From: Dichotomocladium elegans
Lineage: Eukaryota; Mucoromycota; Mucoromycetes; Mucorales; Lichtheimiaceae
Assembly: GCA_025716815.1 (NCBI GenBank)
Contig: JAIXMN010000010.1
Coordinates: 806,001 to 870,000 of the forward strand
Direction of reading: 5' to 3'
Length of the DNA stretch: 64,000 bases
Numbering within the stretch: position 1 is the first letter of the stretch; the number at the start of each line of letters is the position of its first letter. A program made the translations under genes and the position numbers. Shown piece by piece: positions 1 to 12,449 of the stretch. The notes under the pieces are model-generated. The model ran no database searches. It was not told the origin of the DNA and saw only the letters and a program-made list of their open reading frames with translations.

Positions 1-2512
1 TTGTGTACGCGAAGGTTACCGTTTCTATCGCCTGTGACTATGAGCTTTCCATCGCTACTCATCTTGATAGCTCGGATCCCAAAATCCGGGTATTGTTCAT
101 CAGAAACATCTGCTCACGCACGGATGCTTTAGCAGAGGGCAACTTGTCTTATGAAATGCTGGACTTACCGACATCTCGGCGGAACTTCGAGAATTCTGCA
201 GCGTCTGGGTCAACATACAGCATTTTGAGAAGTTCGCGCGAGTAAATGTTCCTTCGCGAGCCGTTAGATGTCATATTACTGGTGCTGCTGCTAGGTGATA
301 TTGGGGTCCCGGAAGACATCGGTAAAGAAGGATTCACACTAGAGCGTGACGCCATAACAAATGACGAAGATGACGTAGAATTAGGAGAGGTGGAGCTGTA
401 GTCAATGTTCCAGAACCGCACAGTGCCATCGCCGGAATAGGTGGCAAACGAGTACGGAGGAAACAGCGCGGCGTTGTTATTGTTATCTGATATCAAGGGA
501 GAGGGCTGCACGGGATTAGTGATCGACCTCCACTAATTTGGTGCATCCTGCAAACACAAACATTACCTCAACGCCCCATACACAATCGCTATGGAAAATA
601 AAACTTCTGTATTTCCCGATCTTCTTCAGGTCATGCACATCCCATAAAAAGAGGCTCCGATCTGAGTAAACTGCTGTGACCTTTCCGGACGCATCATCAT
701 AAGCGACTGCAATGGCATCTGGATAGTAGTGCGAGTTCTCTTCCGTCGATTTAAGCATTTCAGGGGAAGTAATGGCGCTGATGTCAATTCCGAGCGGGTG
801 AGGTTTCGGAAGTATTCCGCAATATTTTAATGTACCCGGCTCGAAAAGTCTATGCACAAAGTTAGGATCAGCCAGTCATATGGTGGTACAAACTAACCTA
901 ATGACACCTCCAGCACACGCACAAACCACATAGGTGGGTGATACGGCAATCGAGTACGCACTTTGTACCTGTTGGTGTCACGATAGATTTAGAGTTGCAA
1001 AGTACAACGATCCAGCCCCATTTTCTTTTCATTATCCACAGCTCCTTATTTCTCTCCTTTACAAACGCCTAGATGCTTTCTTTCTTTTTACCTGCAAGTC
1101 AACCCATTTGTCGACGACTCTGCCCTCCTTAAACATGCACAGAATGCCACTGTCTGTGAGAAAGTATGCATTATCAGTTGTGCCACGGTCGCACCCTACT
1201 GCCACGAAGTTGCTTTCGCGCAGCACTCCAAGAATGCCGGATCGACCATCTAGCACTTGGGTTTCCCGCGATGAAAGATTGCCCTGTAGAGTAAATATTA
1301 ACTGTTTGTTATTATGAATCGGAAGAAAGAGGAAGAAAATATTTACCCTTTTCGGTACACGCCCCCGGGAATCGAAATACCAATATTTGACATGTCGAAG
1401 GCCAGCTGTGACAAAATAAGATCCATTCTTTGAAAAAGAAAGCGCATTCACTTTGCTCGTCACTTTGTTCCCAGCAAGTTTAATTCCTTTGCGCCATTGC
1501 CAGACATAGAGGTAACCATCATGCTATACGAACCGTGAGTCTCATCTAACCGCAGCGTGGGGTCAGGGGAAGAAGGGCCACAAAGGGATTGAGACGATGT
1601 ACCTGAAAGCCGATGGAGACGAGATAGCGGTTGTTGGGAGAAAAAGCGAGTGAGAGAACACCAAATTTGTGACCCCGGCATTCATGCAATAGAACTCGTT
1701 CCTTGACATCCCATATTAAAATTCGGGGTTGATGTCCCATCTAAACAGAAGATTGCGGGTGTTTGTGTGTGAGCATACGCGAAACAAGCACCTGTTAATA
1801 GCATAGCAATTAATAACATACCTCACCAGCAGCTAGATAATTCCCATCCGGTGAGAATGCTAGACAGCTGATCGGCTTTGCACGTGTACTTGCTGGAGTT
1901 TTCTTCTTCTCTGTGGTGATCGCTGTTGGCACAACTGATAATTCTGCTTGCCCTGATCCTAGAGGCGAGATAAACGAACTGTTGGCCAGCATGAGATTGT
2001 TTCCACCCGTAGAGGATATTCCGCCAACTGAAGCCGCCGAAGCTGCTGCCGCTGAGGGCCCACCATTTGTGGCACCGGCGGCTGCTCCATGGCCCGATGC
2101 CAACCCGGAAGTCGGAGGGTATAAGAAGCCAACTTGTTTGTTCCGTTTATGATTATACAAAACAACAACAGCACCGGCTGCATAAGCGATTAGGTCTTGC
2201 GATTCGGCAGTTGCGAGAATGTTAGACGATGCTGTTGTCAATCCAAGGACTCGCTCTAGGTTTAACTACAGTGTTGTTTCGGCATCAGCGTCTTTGCTAA
2301 GTTCCGTCCCTGCGATTTGTTTTTACAATTTGAGTAGGCCGTGTTGGGTCTTTGCGCTTCCTCCGCCGCATTCCAGGACCGCCTGCAGTAGCGGCATTCG
2401 GAGCATGGGGCGAGAAAGCATGGGTTGATTGCGAGGGTAAAGGCTGGAAGGAGGGAGCGGAAGATGGCGGAGGAGGGACATTGCCAGAGTTTACAGGAAA
2501 CAAATCTGTCAT
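1..2512 (-). CDS. WD40 scaffold protein, WDR62/MAPKBP1 family (3' end outside window)
   Basis: Spliced gene read leftwards. I see exons at about 2512-2327, 2253-1822, 1740-1603, 1523-1347, 1283-1092, a short exon near 975-905, then 852-567, 508-170 and one running off base 1. The protein begins MTDLFPVNSG, has a basic RRRKRK stretch near residue 50, and then WD40 blades: AFSPDGNYLAAGE, ILIWDVKERVLLHECRGHKFG, LSFSKNGSYFVTAG, SDRSLFLWDVHDL, YSGDGTVRFWNI and MSSDGKLIVTGDRNG. The order and wording (VVVLYNHKRNKQ, then GHQPRILIWDV, GFQHDGYLYVWQW, then GRSGILG) follow the animal WDR62/MAPKBP1 N-terminal double propeller. In animals these proteins are JNK-pathway scaffolds; that role here is inference. 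A Ser-rich insert lies between blades in the 508-170 exon. The family is seldom noted in yeasts. The family call is fairly firm; individual exon borders are by eye. Confidence 0.82.
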
Positions 2513-3957
2513 CCTGACAGAAATGATGTCCACTACGAGGAGTAGTAAAAGAGAAAAAAAAAGGCGGTGGGGAGAGTGGTGAGAAGGAAGAGAAAAAGTA
2601 GCGCTCTTTTTTTTTTCTTGAGTGACAAGAACAAGACACACCGCGTGGCACTGTTCTTCTTTCTATTTTATTGCTAAAAAAGTGCTGCAAAAGGAAGCTT
2701 GTCCTTTCGCATACATTTGTGCATGCACACACCTATTCACAACTCCTGTGCAAACTTTGCAGGATACGCTCATCGTTTTTATTTAGACGCAACCGAGCGT
2801 ATACTTGTTTAAGTCATCCATCTGCAACATGGCGTGCATACTCTCTGGAACGTGCTGCACCACAACATTAAAAGCTACCGACAAATACCAACAACGTGGC
2901 CAAACCATTTGAAAACATCATCAGAACTCAGAAATCCAGCCATATTGTCACACTCCTAACCAAAGCTGATCTTGAAGGTAATCAAGTAACATTCAGCACC
3001 CAATCTTTTGCATTTCACAATGCTAAATATTCACATAAATCTCTCGACAGGGCTGATTTACCTCTTCTGTGATTTCATAGATTCGTGATACATCTCGGCC
3101 ATTCTTTTTTCGCTTTAACATAATCATGCTGTCAACTGAAAGGCAGCGCGGAAAAAAGACGTTTCTGCATGTAGCACGTATGGCCAGTTCTATTGTTCGA
3201 ATTTAGTTCGGTTACCCGATTTGAAGCGTTGGGGGCGCTGTTTACATCATTGCGCGCTCGCCCCCATCTACAAATTCAATTATAGATCCAGCTGACCTGC
3301 CGAAGGTGGCAAGATGGTGTTTCCCACTGATCATCCTCGGCTGGCTCTCTTGGAGATCTCTGAGAGTACGTACTCAATTACAAGGTAGCGTTGGTTTCTT
3401 TGACCTTTACAAGTAAAACAGTAATGAGGCTTACACGTCAACCAACTCCCTTTTCCGCTGTTAAGTTCCAGCAACCCGGTAATTTGATATCTTAACTTAA
3501 TTCATTTGGTCTTAATTGAAGAACATACCATGCTGCGAAAAGCTGCCTGATCTATTTGGGCTGCGAGAAGTACAGCATGGCTGGTACCTGACCTCTCTTT
3601 AATGGATGAAACACTTTCTCCGATTGGAACACACATTCTTTTGAAATGATATCACACCAGCATTTTTTGCAGAGGAAGTGAAATTAGTATTAGTTCGGAA
3701 GAAGACGACCTCGTACAGGTTGCCCATGTTGGTCATTCGTTAACAGATGCATTTTTGTAAAGTTTTGGGTGTTCCGCTCGCCGGAGATTAGGTAAACTTG
3801 CTTCGTTTAGCAGCAGCGCTACATCTCGGGGGATAAGAGTCCCAGAAAATGCGGCGATGAAAACCTCACTTGTGCGCCCTCTTTCCTTTCTTCCTTCTCT
3901 CTTTTTTTTTCCCTCTCCCGCGTCTACGTTTACCGGTTTCTGCGGTCGACTGCCTAC
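2513..3957. other. divergent intergenic region, no gene seen
   Basis: This 1.4 kb lies between the starts of the WD40 gene (minus) and the synaptojanin gene (plus) and should hold both promoters. Pyrimidine-rich tracts occur just upstream of both start codons (about 2540-2620 and 3880-3915). I see no coding-like reading frame, repeat or RNA gene. Confidence 0.5.
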
Positions 3958-6900
3958 ATGCAGACCCATCTACTGTTGCGGGAACATCCACGCGCACTTG
4001 CCCTGCGTCCCATGATGCTGCATGAGGCGCCTTCCGGTGTGCTGATGTTTGAGCAGCATGTTACGCCGGTTTCGACAACAGTTACTACCGCCGACCGCGC
4101 TGTGACCAAGCTTCTCCCGCTGTCCGACTTCGAAGACTCTTCGTGGAGAATTCTGAATAGTCGACCCGTTTTTGGTTGTCTCGGAATGATCAATGTCATG
4201 GAAGGTAAACACCAGCCATTCTGAAAAACGAGGGTCCGGTCTCGGAAATGCTATTATTATGCTAAACTTATGCTGCACGCGCTGTGGTTTAATTGAATAG
4301 AATGTTTTGTGGCCATTATCACCGACTGCGTGCCTGTAGGAAGAATACGAGCTGGTGAGGAAGTGTATAAAATCAAAACAGTATCATTCTATTCGCTTTC
4401 GTCTTCCAAATATGACGAGATGGATTCACCTTCACGCGATCCGGACTATTATCCGCCTCTGCCTTCGGGGACTGCCTACAACAATGATGACTGGGACCAG
4501 CCTGTCACAATCCAGCACCCATGTGCACAACTTGAGAAGCTTTTCTCGGTCGGCAACTTTTATTTCACTCCTGACTTTGACCTGACAAAGACGGTACAGG
4601 CAAGGTATGTCATGTGATGGTTCATTTTTATAGCCAGGCAGACGAAAATGGTTGAAATATATTTCCACGCTGATCCATGCGGAAACACTCACCGACCATA
4701 AAAGAACATCAGATGCCTCATTGGGAGTACATGCCTTCGATGACCATTTCTTATGGAACAAATTCCTTATTACTGGATTACTGGATTTCCGGGCGAAATT
4801 AGACCGAAAAAAACAAATGGATCTCGACAGAGGAGGTTTCTTGGTATACGAGCGCATGTTGACGGCTGGGTAAATGTCTCCATGTTACTAATAGACGTGA
4901 AATGCTAGGTATTTGCCATTCGAGGATATGTAGGAGTCGAGCCCGTTTGGATCGCAAATGGACGATATGATCTCTCTGTCATTTCGAAATTGAGCTGCAA
5001 GCGAGCAGGTACACGATTCAATTCTCGGGGTATTGATGATAACGGACATGTTGCCAATTTTGTCGAGGTATGCGATTTCCCAACGGGGGATGCTGATTGA
5101 CTAAAATAAGCATGAATGTTGCACAGACGGAAACGGTACTATATTCCGATCGCAATTGTTTCGCATTTACCCAAGTCAGAGGAAGTGTACCAGGTGGGAT
5201 TTAATGAAGATATACGGGAAAATAGGATAAGTATATTGACGGGAACAAATGGCACCAGTGTTTTGGGAACACCAAGGCCTTGTCAACCAAAAGATCCAAA
5301 TTGCAAGAGGCACAGGCGCAGCGCAACCTGCGGTGAGACGCCATTTTAAAGAGCTTATAGACCGGTACTCGTCAGTGTGCGCAATCAACCTTTTGTCAGA
5401 ACGAGAAAATTCAGGCGAGTCTATGCTCGGAAAAACCTACAATGATGCTGTCGACCAACTACAGCTTCCCCAGGACAAAGTACGCATGGTCAATTTTGAC
5501 CTCCACGCACAATGTCGCGGAGGAAGCTATGAAAATATATCGCTCTTATTCAACAATATCCGTGGCTACCTGGAGGATCATGGTTACTTCTTGATGGACA
5601 TCGCAGACAACCAGATTATCTGCACCCAAAACGGTGTTTTCCGCACTAATTGCATGGACTGTCTGGATCGGACGAATTTGGTTCAAAACGAGATTTCACG
5701 TGCTGCATTACAAAATTACTTGTCCGTCCGTTTCCAAGGCTATTGGGGATTCCCTGAGGATCTTCGCAGCAAACACTCACACCTTTTTGCAGAAAATGGA
5801 GATAGCTTGTCCAGGATTTACGCTGGTACAGGTGCTCTCAAGTCTGCATATACTCGTACCGGAAAAGTTACTTTGATGAACGTACTCAGCGATGCACGTC
5901 TATCAGCTAACCGCTTTTTTATCAACAATTTCCAAGATAAAGCGAAGCAAGAAGTGATTGATCAATTATTAGTAAGTATCGAAAGCTGCGCCATTGCTTT
6001 CCTTGCTTAATGCTAGTCATAGGGGAAGCTGATTGGCCAGCAGGCGATTGCCATCTATGATCCAATCAGTGATTCAGTATCCAACTTGATGGCCCAAAGG
6101 TGCCGCGTTTCTTCTTCAATCATATCTAAATATATATGCTAACGCAGTTTTTACCTAGGCGTAAAGAATATTCCACGAGTCGAAAAGTGACTATATACTG
6201 CGGAACATACAATCTTAACGGGAAACCGTTTAAAGGCGAGGCACTCGATCCCTGGCTTTTAGAACATTTTCAATGTGAGAGCTTGGAAGATAATCATGCA
6301 AAAGGGTTTGTTAGCATAACATGTTATGAAAAGGGGGCGGGACCGAACCAGATATATACGCAGTTGGCTTCCAAGAGATCGTCGAACTTTCTCCACAGCA
6401 GGTGGGATGGGGAGTTGTGTCAGATGCGCAGAAAGTAAACGATTACTGACTTCATCACAACCACGAAGGTGATGGCGACGGATCCTGAGAAACGGTGAGG
6501 AGTCCTCCTTTGATTTCAGTCCATGCAACCGATGAGATTAAACAAAGAGATGGATTTGTTTTGTCCATACAGCAAGGTCTGGGAAGAGCAGATCGAACGG
6601 ACTCTCAATTCTAATCCGAGAGGAAAATCGACTTATGTGCTGCTCCGTTCGAACCAGCTTGTTGGAACGGCACTGATCGTCTTTGCGAAGTCAGATATTG
6701 TTGAAAATATAAGAAACGTAGAAACAGCGATAAAAAAGGTAAAGTTATACGCTGGGTATTCTGTAAGGTTCGTTAATATCATATCCCCTCATTACTCTTA
6801 GACCGGGATAATGGGGATCGCCGGCAATAAGGGTGCTGTTGCTATTAGAATGGACTACTGTGATACGAGCTTCTGTATACTGGCTGCACATTTTGCCTCA

Positions 6901-8497
6901 GGTCACGTGAACTGGGAGGATCGAAATGCTGACTTTCATACCATCAATCAGGGCCTACGGTTCCCACGAGGCCGGATGATTGACAAACATGAGTAAGCAT
7001 GAGCGAATTATGAGAAATATCCTCGAATATTAACATACTCTATGCATTATAGCAACATATTCTGGCTGAGCGATCTGAATTACCGCATTTCATTACCAAA
7101 TGAAGAGGTTAGAAGATTGAGAATGGGATGTTCTCACGTAGCACTAGTTTAACTTTTGACAGGTTCGAGCCTACGCAGAGCAAGGCAACATCTCTGCACT
7201 GCTCAATGCCGATCAGGTTTGTTTGATACTTCTGCTCTATAATAATACACGATCCATATTAAGTTTGTCTATCTAGCTCAAAACCGAGATGATGAAAGGC
7301 AATGTATTCCGTGGATATGAAGAGGGACCAATCACTTTTCTTCCCACATATAAATACGACAATGGCAAAGATGTATATGACACAAGGTTAGCATTTGAAA
7401 GTTTTTCTGGTGGTAAGTTAGCTAATCGATTCCCATGTAGCGAAAAGCAACGGATACCTGGCTGGACGGACCGTATTCTATACAAAGGATCCAATCTGAA
7501 ACTTCTTCAGTATACACGTGCCGAACTGTATACATCTGATCACCGTCCAGGTAATGTGTGCTTATAAATTATATATATGGATCTGTCGTCTTATGCTATA
7601 GCTTTAGTATTTGCTTTATTTGATGTCGATGCAAGTATTCCCCGTAAGAGATGTTTGGCCATGATATCTGATCGGATGAAATACTTGCTAGATCATCACA
7701 ATGGATTACGATGCCAAAGCACGATTGCAAAAAGAACTATATCAGCAAAGTTTGGATAACTTGACCTTAAATACACCTCCCTCAGTCATCGACTCTTCAC
7801 CACCCGAACTACCACCCCGCAGGACACCGACACCCCCTACGAGCCGGCCAACCGTCCCGCCATCCATTCCCATTGTAGATGATCTGCTAATTAATCTCAG
7901 TCTGGCAGAAGAAACGCAAGGTTAGATAGCAGATCATCGCGAAAATGAAGGATTAATAAGGAAACTCATACGCGTGACTGGATAGCGCTTCCGAAACCAA
8001 GCACAGAAGCTGTCAAGTGGTGGGAGAACGGAGAACGTAATTTCTATGATGCACCATCATGTAAATAATCATTGACTGACGAGCTTCCACATTCTAGCTC
8101 TACCGCGCGCTGATAAACGCGCATTGATAACTATTAATCCTTTTCAAGAGACATCAGGTATTTGAAGAACAAAGTAGCTATCCGCATTGAAGATAAACTA
8201 AAATCCACAGATTCATACCTGCGCGAAGAAGGGTCTCTTGATAACAACAAAAGCAAGCTCGCGCGATGGACGCCAATCCAGCCTGTGAGCATATCTTCCG
8301 CAACAGCAAACACGAACGGAGCGAGTAATCTCATCCGAAGCAATAACAAAAAAACCTTGCCTTCTGGTGGTCCAGCAATCATTTTGGCCACCTCAGCTGA
8401 TGATGGATATGAACATGCCGTTGTACTCAAAGAGGACGAAAGCAATGTATCAAGTGCATTTGGATTCTGGAACAATAAGCAGACTACAACATCATGA
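3958..8497 (+). CDS. Synaptojanin-like inositol polyphosphate 5-phosphatase (Sac + 5-phosphatase)
   Basis: Many-exon gene related to yeast INP51/52/53 and animal synaptojanin. It should remove phosphates from phosphoinositides, mainly PI(4,5)P2, at endocytic membranes. The Sac domain runs from the start to about base 6010 and keeps an intact CX5R(T) catalytic loop, CMDCLDRT, at 5651-5674. The 5-phosphatase domain follows (about 6160-7650): TIYCGTYNLNG, VGFQEIVELSPQQ, GIMGIAGNKGAV, AHFASGH, FWLSDLNYRI, PGWTDRIL and SDHRP. The usual Gly of the WxGDxNYR motif is Ser here. The C-terminal tail is Pro-rich (PPRRTPTPPTSRP) and carries NPF near 8138, a ligand type for EH-domain endocytic proteins. 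Splicing a 53-base intron (about 8158-8210) avoids a stop at 8163 and continues to the stop at 8497. The start was chosen because it gives the expected Sac-domain N-terminus; no better upstream ATG was seen. Confidence 0.88.
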
Positions 8498-9709
8498 TCT
8501 TCTGCTTGAGAGCCCACGGAAACGTGCGACGGTATTCACATGTACTTTTATATAAAATATATAAAGATATCGAAAAATACATATGCATAAACATAGAGAC
8601 AGATATACAACAAGAATATCCGAAAGATTGAGTTACACCGTTTGAAAGTAACGAAATAAGGACGCTCTACAATGACATGCACTTAGACCCGTCGCCATAT
8701 ACTGCATTGGTACCATGTTCAGTGCGGTAAAGGACATCACAGATCTCAAGTTGGCAAATTGAATGGAACGATCCAATTCATGTGTTATCCTCATATTATA
8801 TCTTGGACTCATTTCCACACAAATGTAACTCTCATACTACCCAAATACTCTCCCTAGTCGTAAAGATGATATGAATACTACAAAATAGCGGGTATACGAG
8901 CTAAAAAGGAATACCTCTATCGATGATGTAAGGCGCGCGATGGGGCACAAGAATGACATTTTTCAATAAGCAAAATGAACTGCTCATTCACAATCGGTCA
9001 TAAACATTCATGCAGAACCTTTGGTTAGCTATTTCTCGTTTATGCTGCATCAAGTCGTTGGTTTCTCTCAAAATAAAATCTCCATAAGATTGTGGGTTTA
9101 CTGTAGGCAGCTCTTTTTCTTGTATGGTCGACGTACAGTATTTTCAGCAGCATATGAGATAAGAATCACGTGCGTGGGTATGTAAACAAACAGATTTAGC
9201 AAGATTTTACTAAAGTGAAACTGCTGATAATGTACTTTTCCTAAAGAGCATGTTAATGCGCAAAGTACTCAACATCGGCTTTTGAAAAAAATCGCCGCAG
9301 AAACACTATTGTTATTCTCCCAGCCTGTGAGGTCTGGATCTTTTACTCTGTGGCGTTGCTCTTGCTTCTACGTGACAACTCAATGTTATCTGACGTCGGT
9401 TGCTTCCAGGCGAAACAGAAAAGATGAGAGAGGTTCGATAAGTAGAACCTGTGGACATTCTGGCACAGGGTTGGCTTTTATCCCACCCTCGACTTATCCA
9501 AATAGGGCTTTCTCTCTCTATAAACATGCGTACTGTATATGGATGGGCTGCATTAAGATGCAGATCTAGCAGTCATTCTGATCGAGAACCCTGCTTAACG
9601 TCTATTCTTACCGAACCATTCTTTTCCTATATTCTTTTATCTTCTGTTGCATCAGCGCTCAGTCTCATACTAGTATCAAGACCATACGCCATTTGATCCT
9701 TGGGGACTA
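8498..9709. other. intergenic region, no gene seen
   Basis: About 1.2 kb of AT-rich sequence after the synaptojanin stop. Short open frames here have no recognisable domain and are not supported by splice-site logic. It probably holds the 3' end of the upstream gene and the promoter of the bHLH gene. Confidence 0.4.
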
Positions 9710-9794
9710 ATGTCTGATAGTGTTAGTTATGAGCATAGCGTCCAGAACGCGACCAGCTTTGCAGACTCACCCACATCTTTTCAGCTGTGCCAAG
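9710..9794 (+). other. possible first exon of the bHLH gene
   Basis: An ATG opens a Ser-rich frame of 28 codons (MSDSVSYEHSVQ...) that ends at a good donor (CAAG/GTAAAG). The phase does not match directly to the acceptors before the bHLH exon (near 10016 and 10019). A 7-base exon (ATGAGAG, near 9880) would restore the frame, but that is speculative. Confidence 0.3.
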
Positions 9795-9986
9795 GTAAAG
9801 AAGTTAAAGGCTGATCTGTATAATTAAGCAAACTGACGAAACCTTCGAGCAGGGGCTAGGGAAGCCATGCATCCCTTAGATGAGAGGTAGCAGAAGGAGA
9901 GGAAAGGGGGGGGTATGGGAGATAAGCAGAGATGCCTCTCACCATAATCCACACAACTGGCCGATAATAACAAGATTTCCTATTAT

Positions 9987-11156
9987 GTGTATTTTGCTGT
10001 TTTTGTCCGCTCCAGTAGATTGAATGATCTGGCCCTAGCGGTCAAACGACCTGCACATAACGCTCTCGAACGCCAGCGCCGCGAGGATCTAAACACGAAA
10101 CTCCAACAGCTTGCGCATGCGCTGCCTTCTCTGCATGCCGTGCGCAGGCCCAGCAAGGCGACTATTGTCGCGAAAGCGCTTGAGTTCGGTGAGTAGGCCC
10201 TCCTGCCGTGCGAGTACGCGTGGGTCAATTTATATGAGTCATTTGACCGTTTTTATCCATCAACGAATCGCGAACCAATAGTCACCATGTCCATCAGCCG
10301 GGAAATAACACTTCAAAAAACGATCGACAGTCTCCGCCAAGAAAATGAGAGTCTGCGCAGTGAAGCCAAGCGCCAGTCTCCAACGACAACCACATCAGCT
10401 GCTGTGGAATATTCACCGGCCCCATTAACTCCTTCGCCCTTTGTGGACTCGGCTTACATACATCCTGAGCAGCAGTTCGTGGTAAAGTCGCAAGAACGGC
10501 CGCAGCGACTGCGCGAAATCTTGCCTTCTTCAACTTCAGAGGGCACATCGCCATCGCCATTGTTCCCTCGCGCATTCTCAGCGCCGGTCGGTGAAGTACC
10601 TGTCGCTCACACATTAGCAGCAGTCGCACCAAGCGCTACAAAAGACTCACACATGTCCCGATCCATCGAGTCGTGTCCCATTTTTAATACGACCATGTCC
10701 ACAACCAATGCCACCGTTTTCACTTCTTCCACTGTAACTTGTAAGAGCAGCCGTGTAAGATGTCGCAAGGATGCACGCGAATCGGTCTCAAAGAAAAGAC
10801 GAACCCGCCTTACAACAGGACCCCAAGTATCTATGGACAGCAACACTTGCGACACAGCTGATCTGACATCGCATTTCACACAGACCATGGATACGTCCGG
10901 TCAACCATTTTATCATCAGCAGGATATCTTCATGCCATTTGCGGATCACCGTCAGCGAAGTCACTGTTACTGCCATCCTCCTCTTTTCCGCACTTCGATG
11001 ATGGTCCCCCTTTCTCCTGTATTCGGACAGACATCAGGAGTCGGTCCCCAGCAGACTGATGTAGCGGTTCACTATCCGGGTTGGGCAGCTGCGAGTGATG
11101 ATGGAGGAATGATGTCAACTTTTCCATCGGATATGGACACGCATTTCCGCGAGTAA
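9987..11156 (+). CDS. bHLH transcription factor (5' end uncertain)
   Basis: The first clear exon encodes a basic helix-loop-helix domain. The basic region HNALERQRRED has the His/Glu/Arg pattern of E-box (CACGTG-type) binders. It is followed by LNTKLQQLAHALPSL, a loop, and KATIVAKALEF. A 92-base intron (about 10190-10281) separates this from a second helix extension with leucine-zipper character (REITLQKTIDSLRQENESLRSE). The rest is a low-complexity Ser/Thr/Pro tail with a basic patch (KKRRTRL, near 10795) and ends FPSDMDTHFRE. The domain is thus near the N-terminus. The true start is unclear: ATG 9987 is in frame, but a coding-like exon beginning at 9710 (MSDSVSYEHS..., donor at 9795) may be exon 1, joined through a small exon that I could not prove. 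Likely a nuclear regulator acting as a dimer; targets unknown. Confidence 0.85.
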
Positions 11157-11177
11157 TGGTCATAGTTAATTTTCCAA

Positions 11178-11183
11178 AATAAA
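11178..11183 (+). terminator. poly(A) signal of the bHLH gene
   Basis: AATAAA lies 22 bases after the bHLH stop codon, at the usual spacing for a fungal cleavage and polyadenylation signal. Confidence 0.45.
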
Positions 11184-11599
11184 TTTCGCACATGAGTTAA
11201 AAGGATGGGACATGTACTTTATTTTGAAAGATAAAGAAGCCCAGAGACGCACCCGTTAGTCAATAGAAAATGTCAGTCCCCTTCTTACTCTTCAACTTAC
11301 CTGGAGGTAGCTAGGTGTGTCATTCCGGTAACAATGGCCGAAAAGGGAAGAAAGGAAGGATCTGGAGCTCTTGACCGTCGACGACGGATGCGACCGCTGA
11401 GGAAGGAACGAGGAGGGTCGATGACGGGCCAACAACAACACCGGCGGCAGAAGCATCGTGGGAATCAATGGAGGAAGCAGAAAAAGGCAAAAGTACCTCG
11501 ACGAAACCATGATGGGGAACCTGCGCGGGTGCAGCCAAACCATGATCCCATCCAAAGCCCATATCTTCTACTCTCGAGGCACTTGAGTTAGGCTGATAT

Positions 11600-12447
11600 C
11601 GGTATCTGCAGAGGATCCGAAATGTTAGAAGATTTGCAGAATGGAACAAGTCGGTATGATAGGGTAACCTATTGTCTTTTACTTTGCTCGACAACTGCCC
11701 CAAAACTGCCCAAGCGCATTGAGTTCAGGCGAGTATGGTGGAAGATACGCCCATCGATATCCTCGACACTCGATGTACTTAGAGATACCTCAACCTTATG
11801 GGTACGTGCATTATCCATTACCAAGTAATGCTCTTCATATGTTCATACTTATCCATATCGTCCATTGTAGCCTTAAGAAAGCTGAGATAATGCTCAGTTA
11901 CAATTCCAATGTTTGCAACTTCAGATTGACCTGCCCTCTTTCTTTTTGTGGTTGGTGGCTGCGAGAATCTCATGCTACATTTAAAAGCGCCTGATGCTGA
12001 GATTGCTTCCAAGGTTGCGGCTGTCTTTGATATTGTGTCCACTGCAGGAGTCCCTTTCCTGGACCATGCCATACTGCGCGTCATATTAATATGGAATCCA
12101 GACTCATAAAGAAAAACGCAGTTTTTTCTAAAGTCGATGTCGGTCCTGCCCCATCTGCGCACCCAGTAAAGACGTTCTTGGATCTTCGCAGCATTATTCC
12201 TGGCTACAAGCTGAAGCCAAGCCATTTTCAATGACAAATTGCATTCATTTTTCATAAATCGATGGAGCGTCGTTTTAGATACTTTGAGATCACCAGATCT
12301 TTAGAGCTGCTGCTCCTCGATCAGCTAGCTACTCCAGGACAATGGATGGATTCTCATCAACGCATTCTAAAATAACGCTCTTATGCTCTTCATTGAGCAC
12401 ACGCGAACGACCCTTCGCGTTAGGTTTTTTTAAAGATGCTGTCATGG
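11600..12447 (-). pseudogene. Tc1/mariner-type (IS630-like) transposase relic, copy 1
   Basis: Read leftwards from about 12447, the remains of a DDE transposase can be followed. First comes an N-terminal helix-turn-helix region (KPNAKGRSRVLNEEHKS...ECVDENPS) with stops and a frameshift. Then an open stretch (12255-11818) holds STLHRFMKNECNLSLKMAWLQ-like sequence, CVFLYESGFH, SMAWSRKGTPA, HYLSFLKATMDDMDK and VMDNARTHK. After another frameshift comes WAYLPPYSPELNALGQFW (about 11740-11690). The DDE triad is broken: the first Asp (usually FxDE) is Tyr in FLYE, and the Glu of the usual PELNPIEQFW is gone. The element is inactive. The terminal repeats could not be identified. Confidence 0.8.
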
Positions 12448-12449
12448 TC

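Noticed and set aside
8163..8165. Stop codon ending the synaptojanin frame
   Set aside because: A good 53-base intron removes it and the frame continues with coding-like sequence to 8497.
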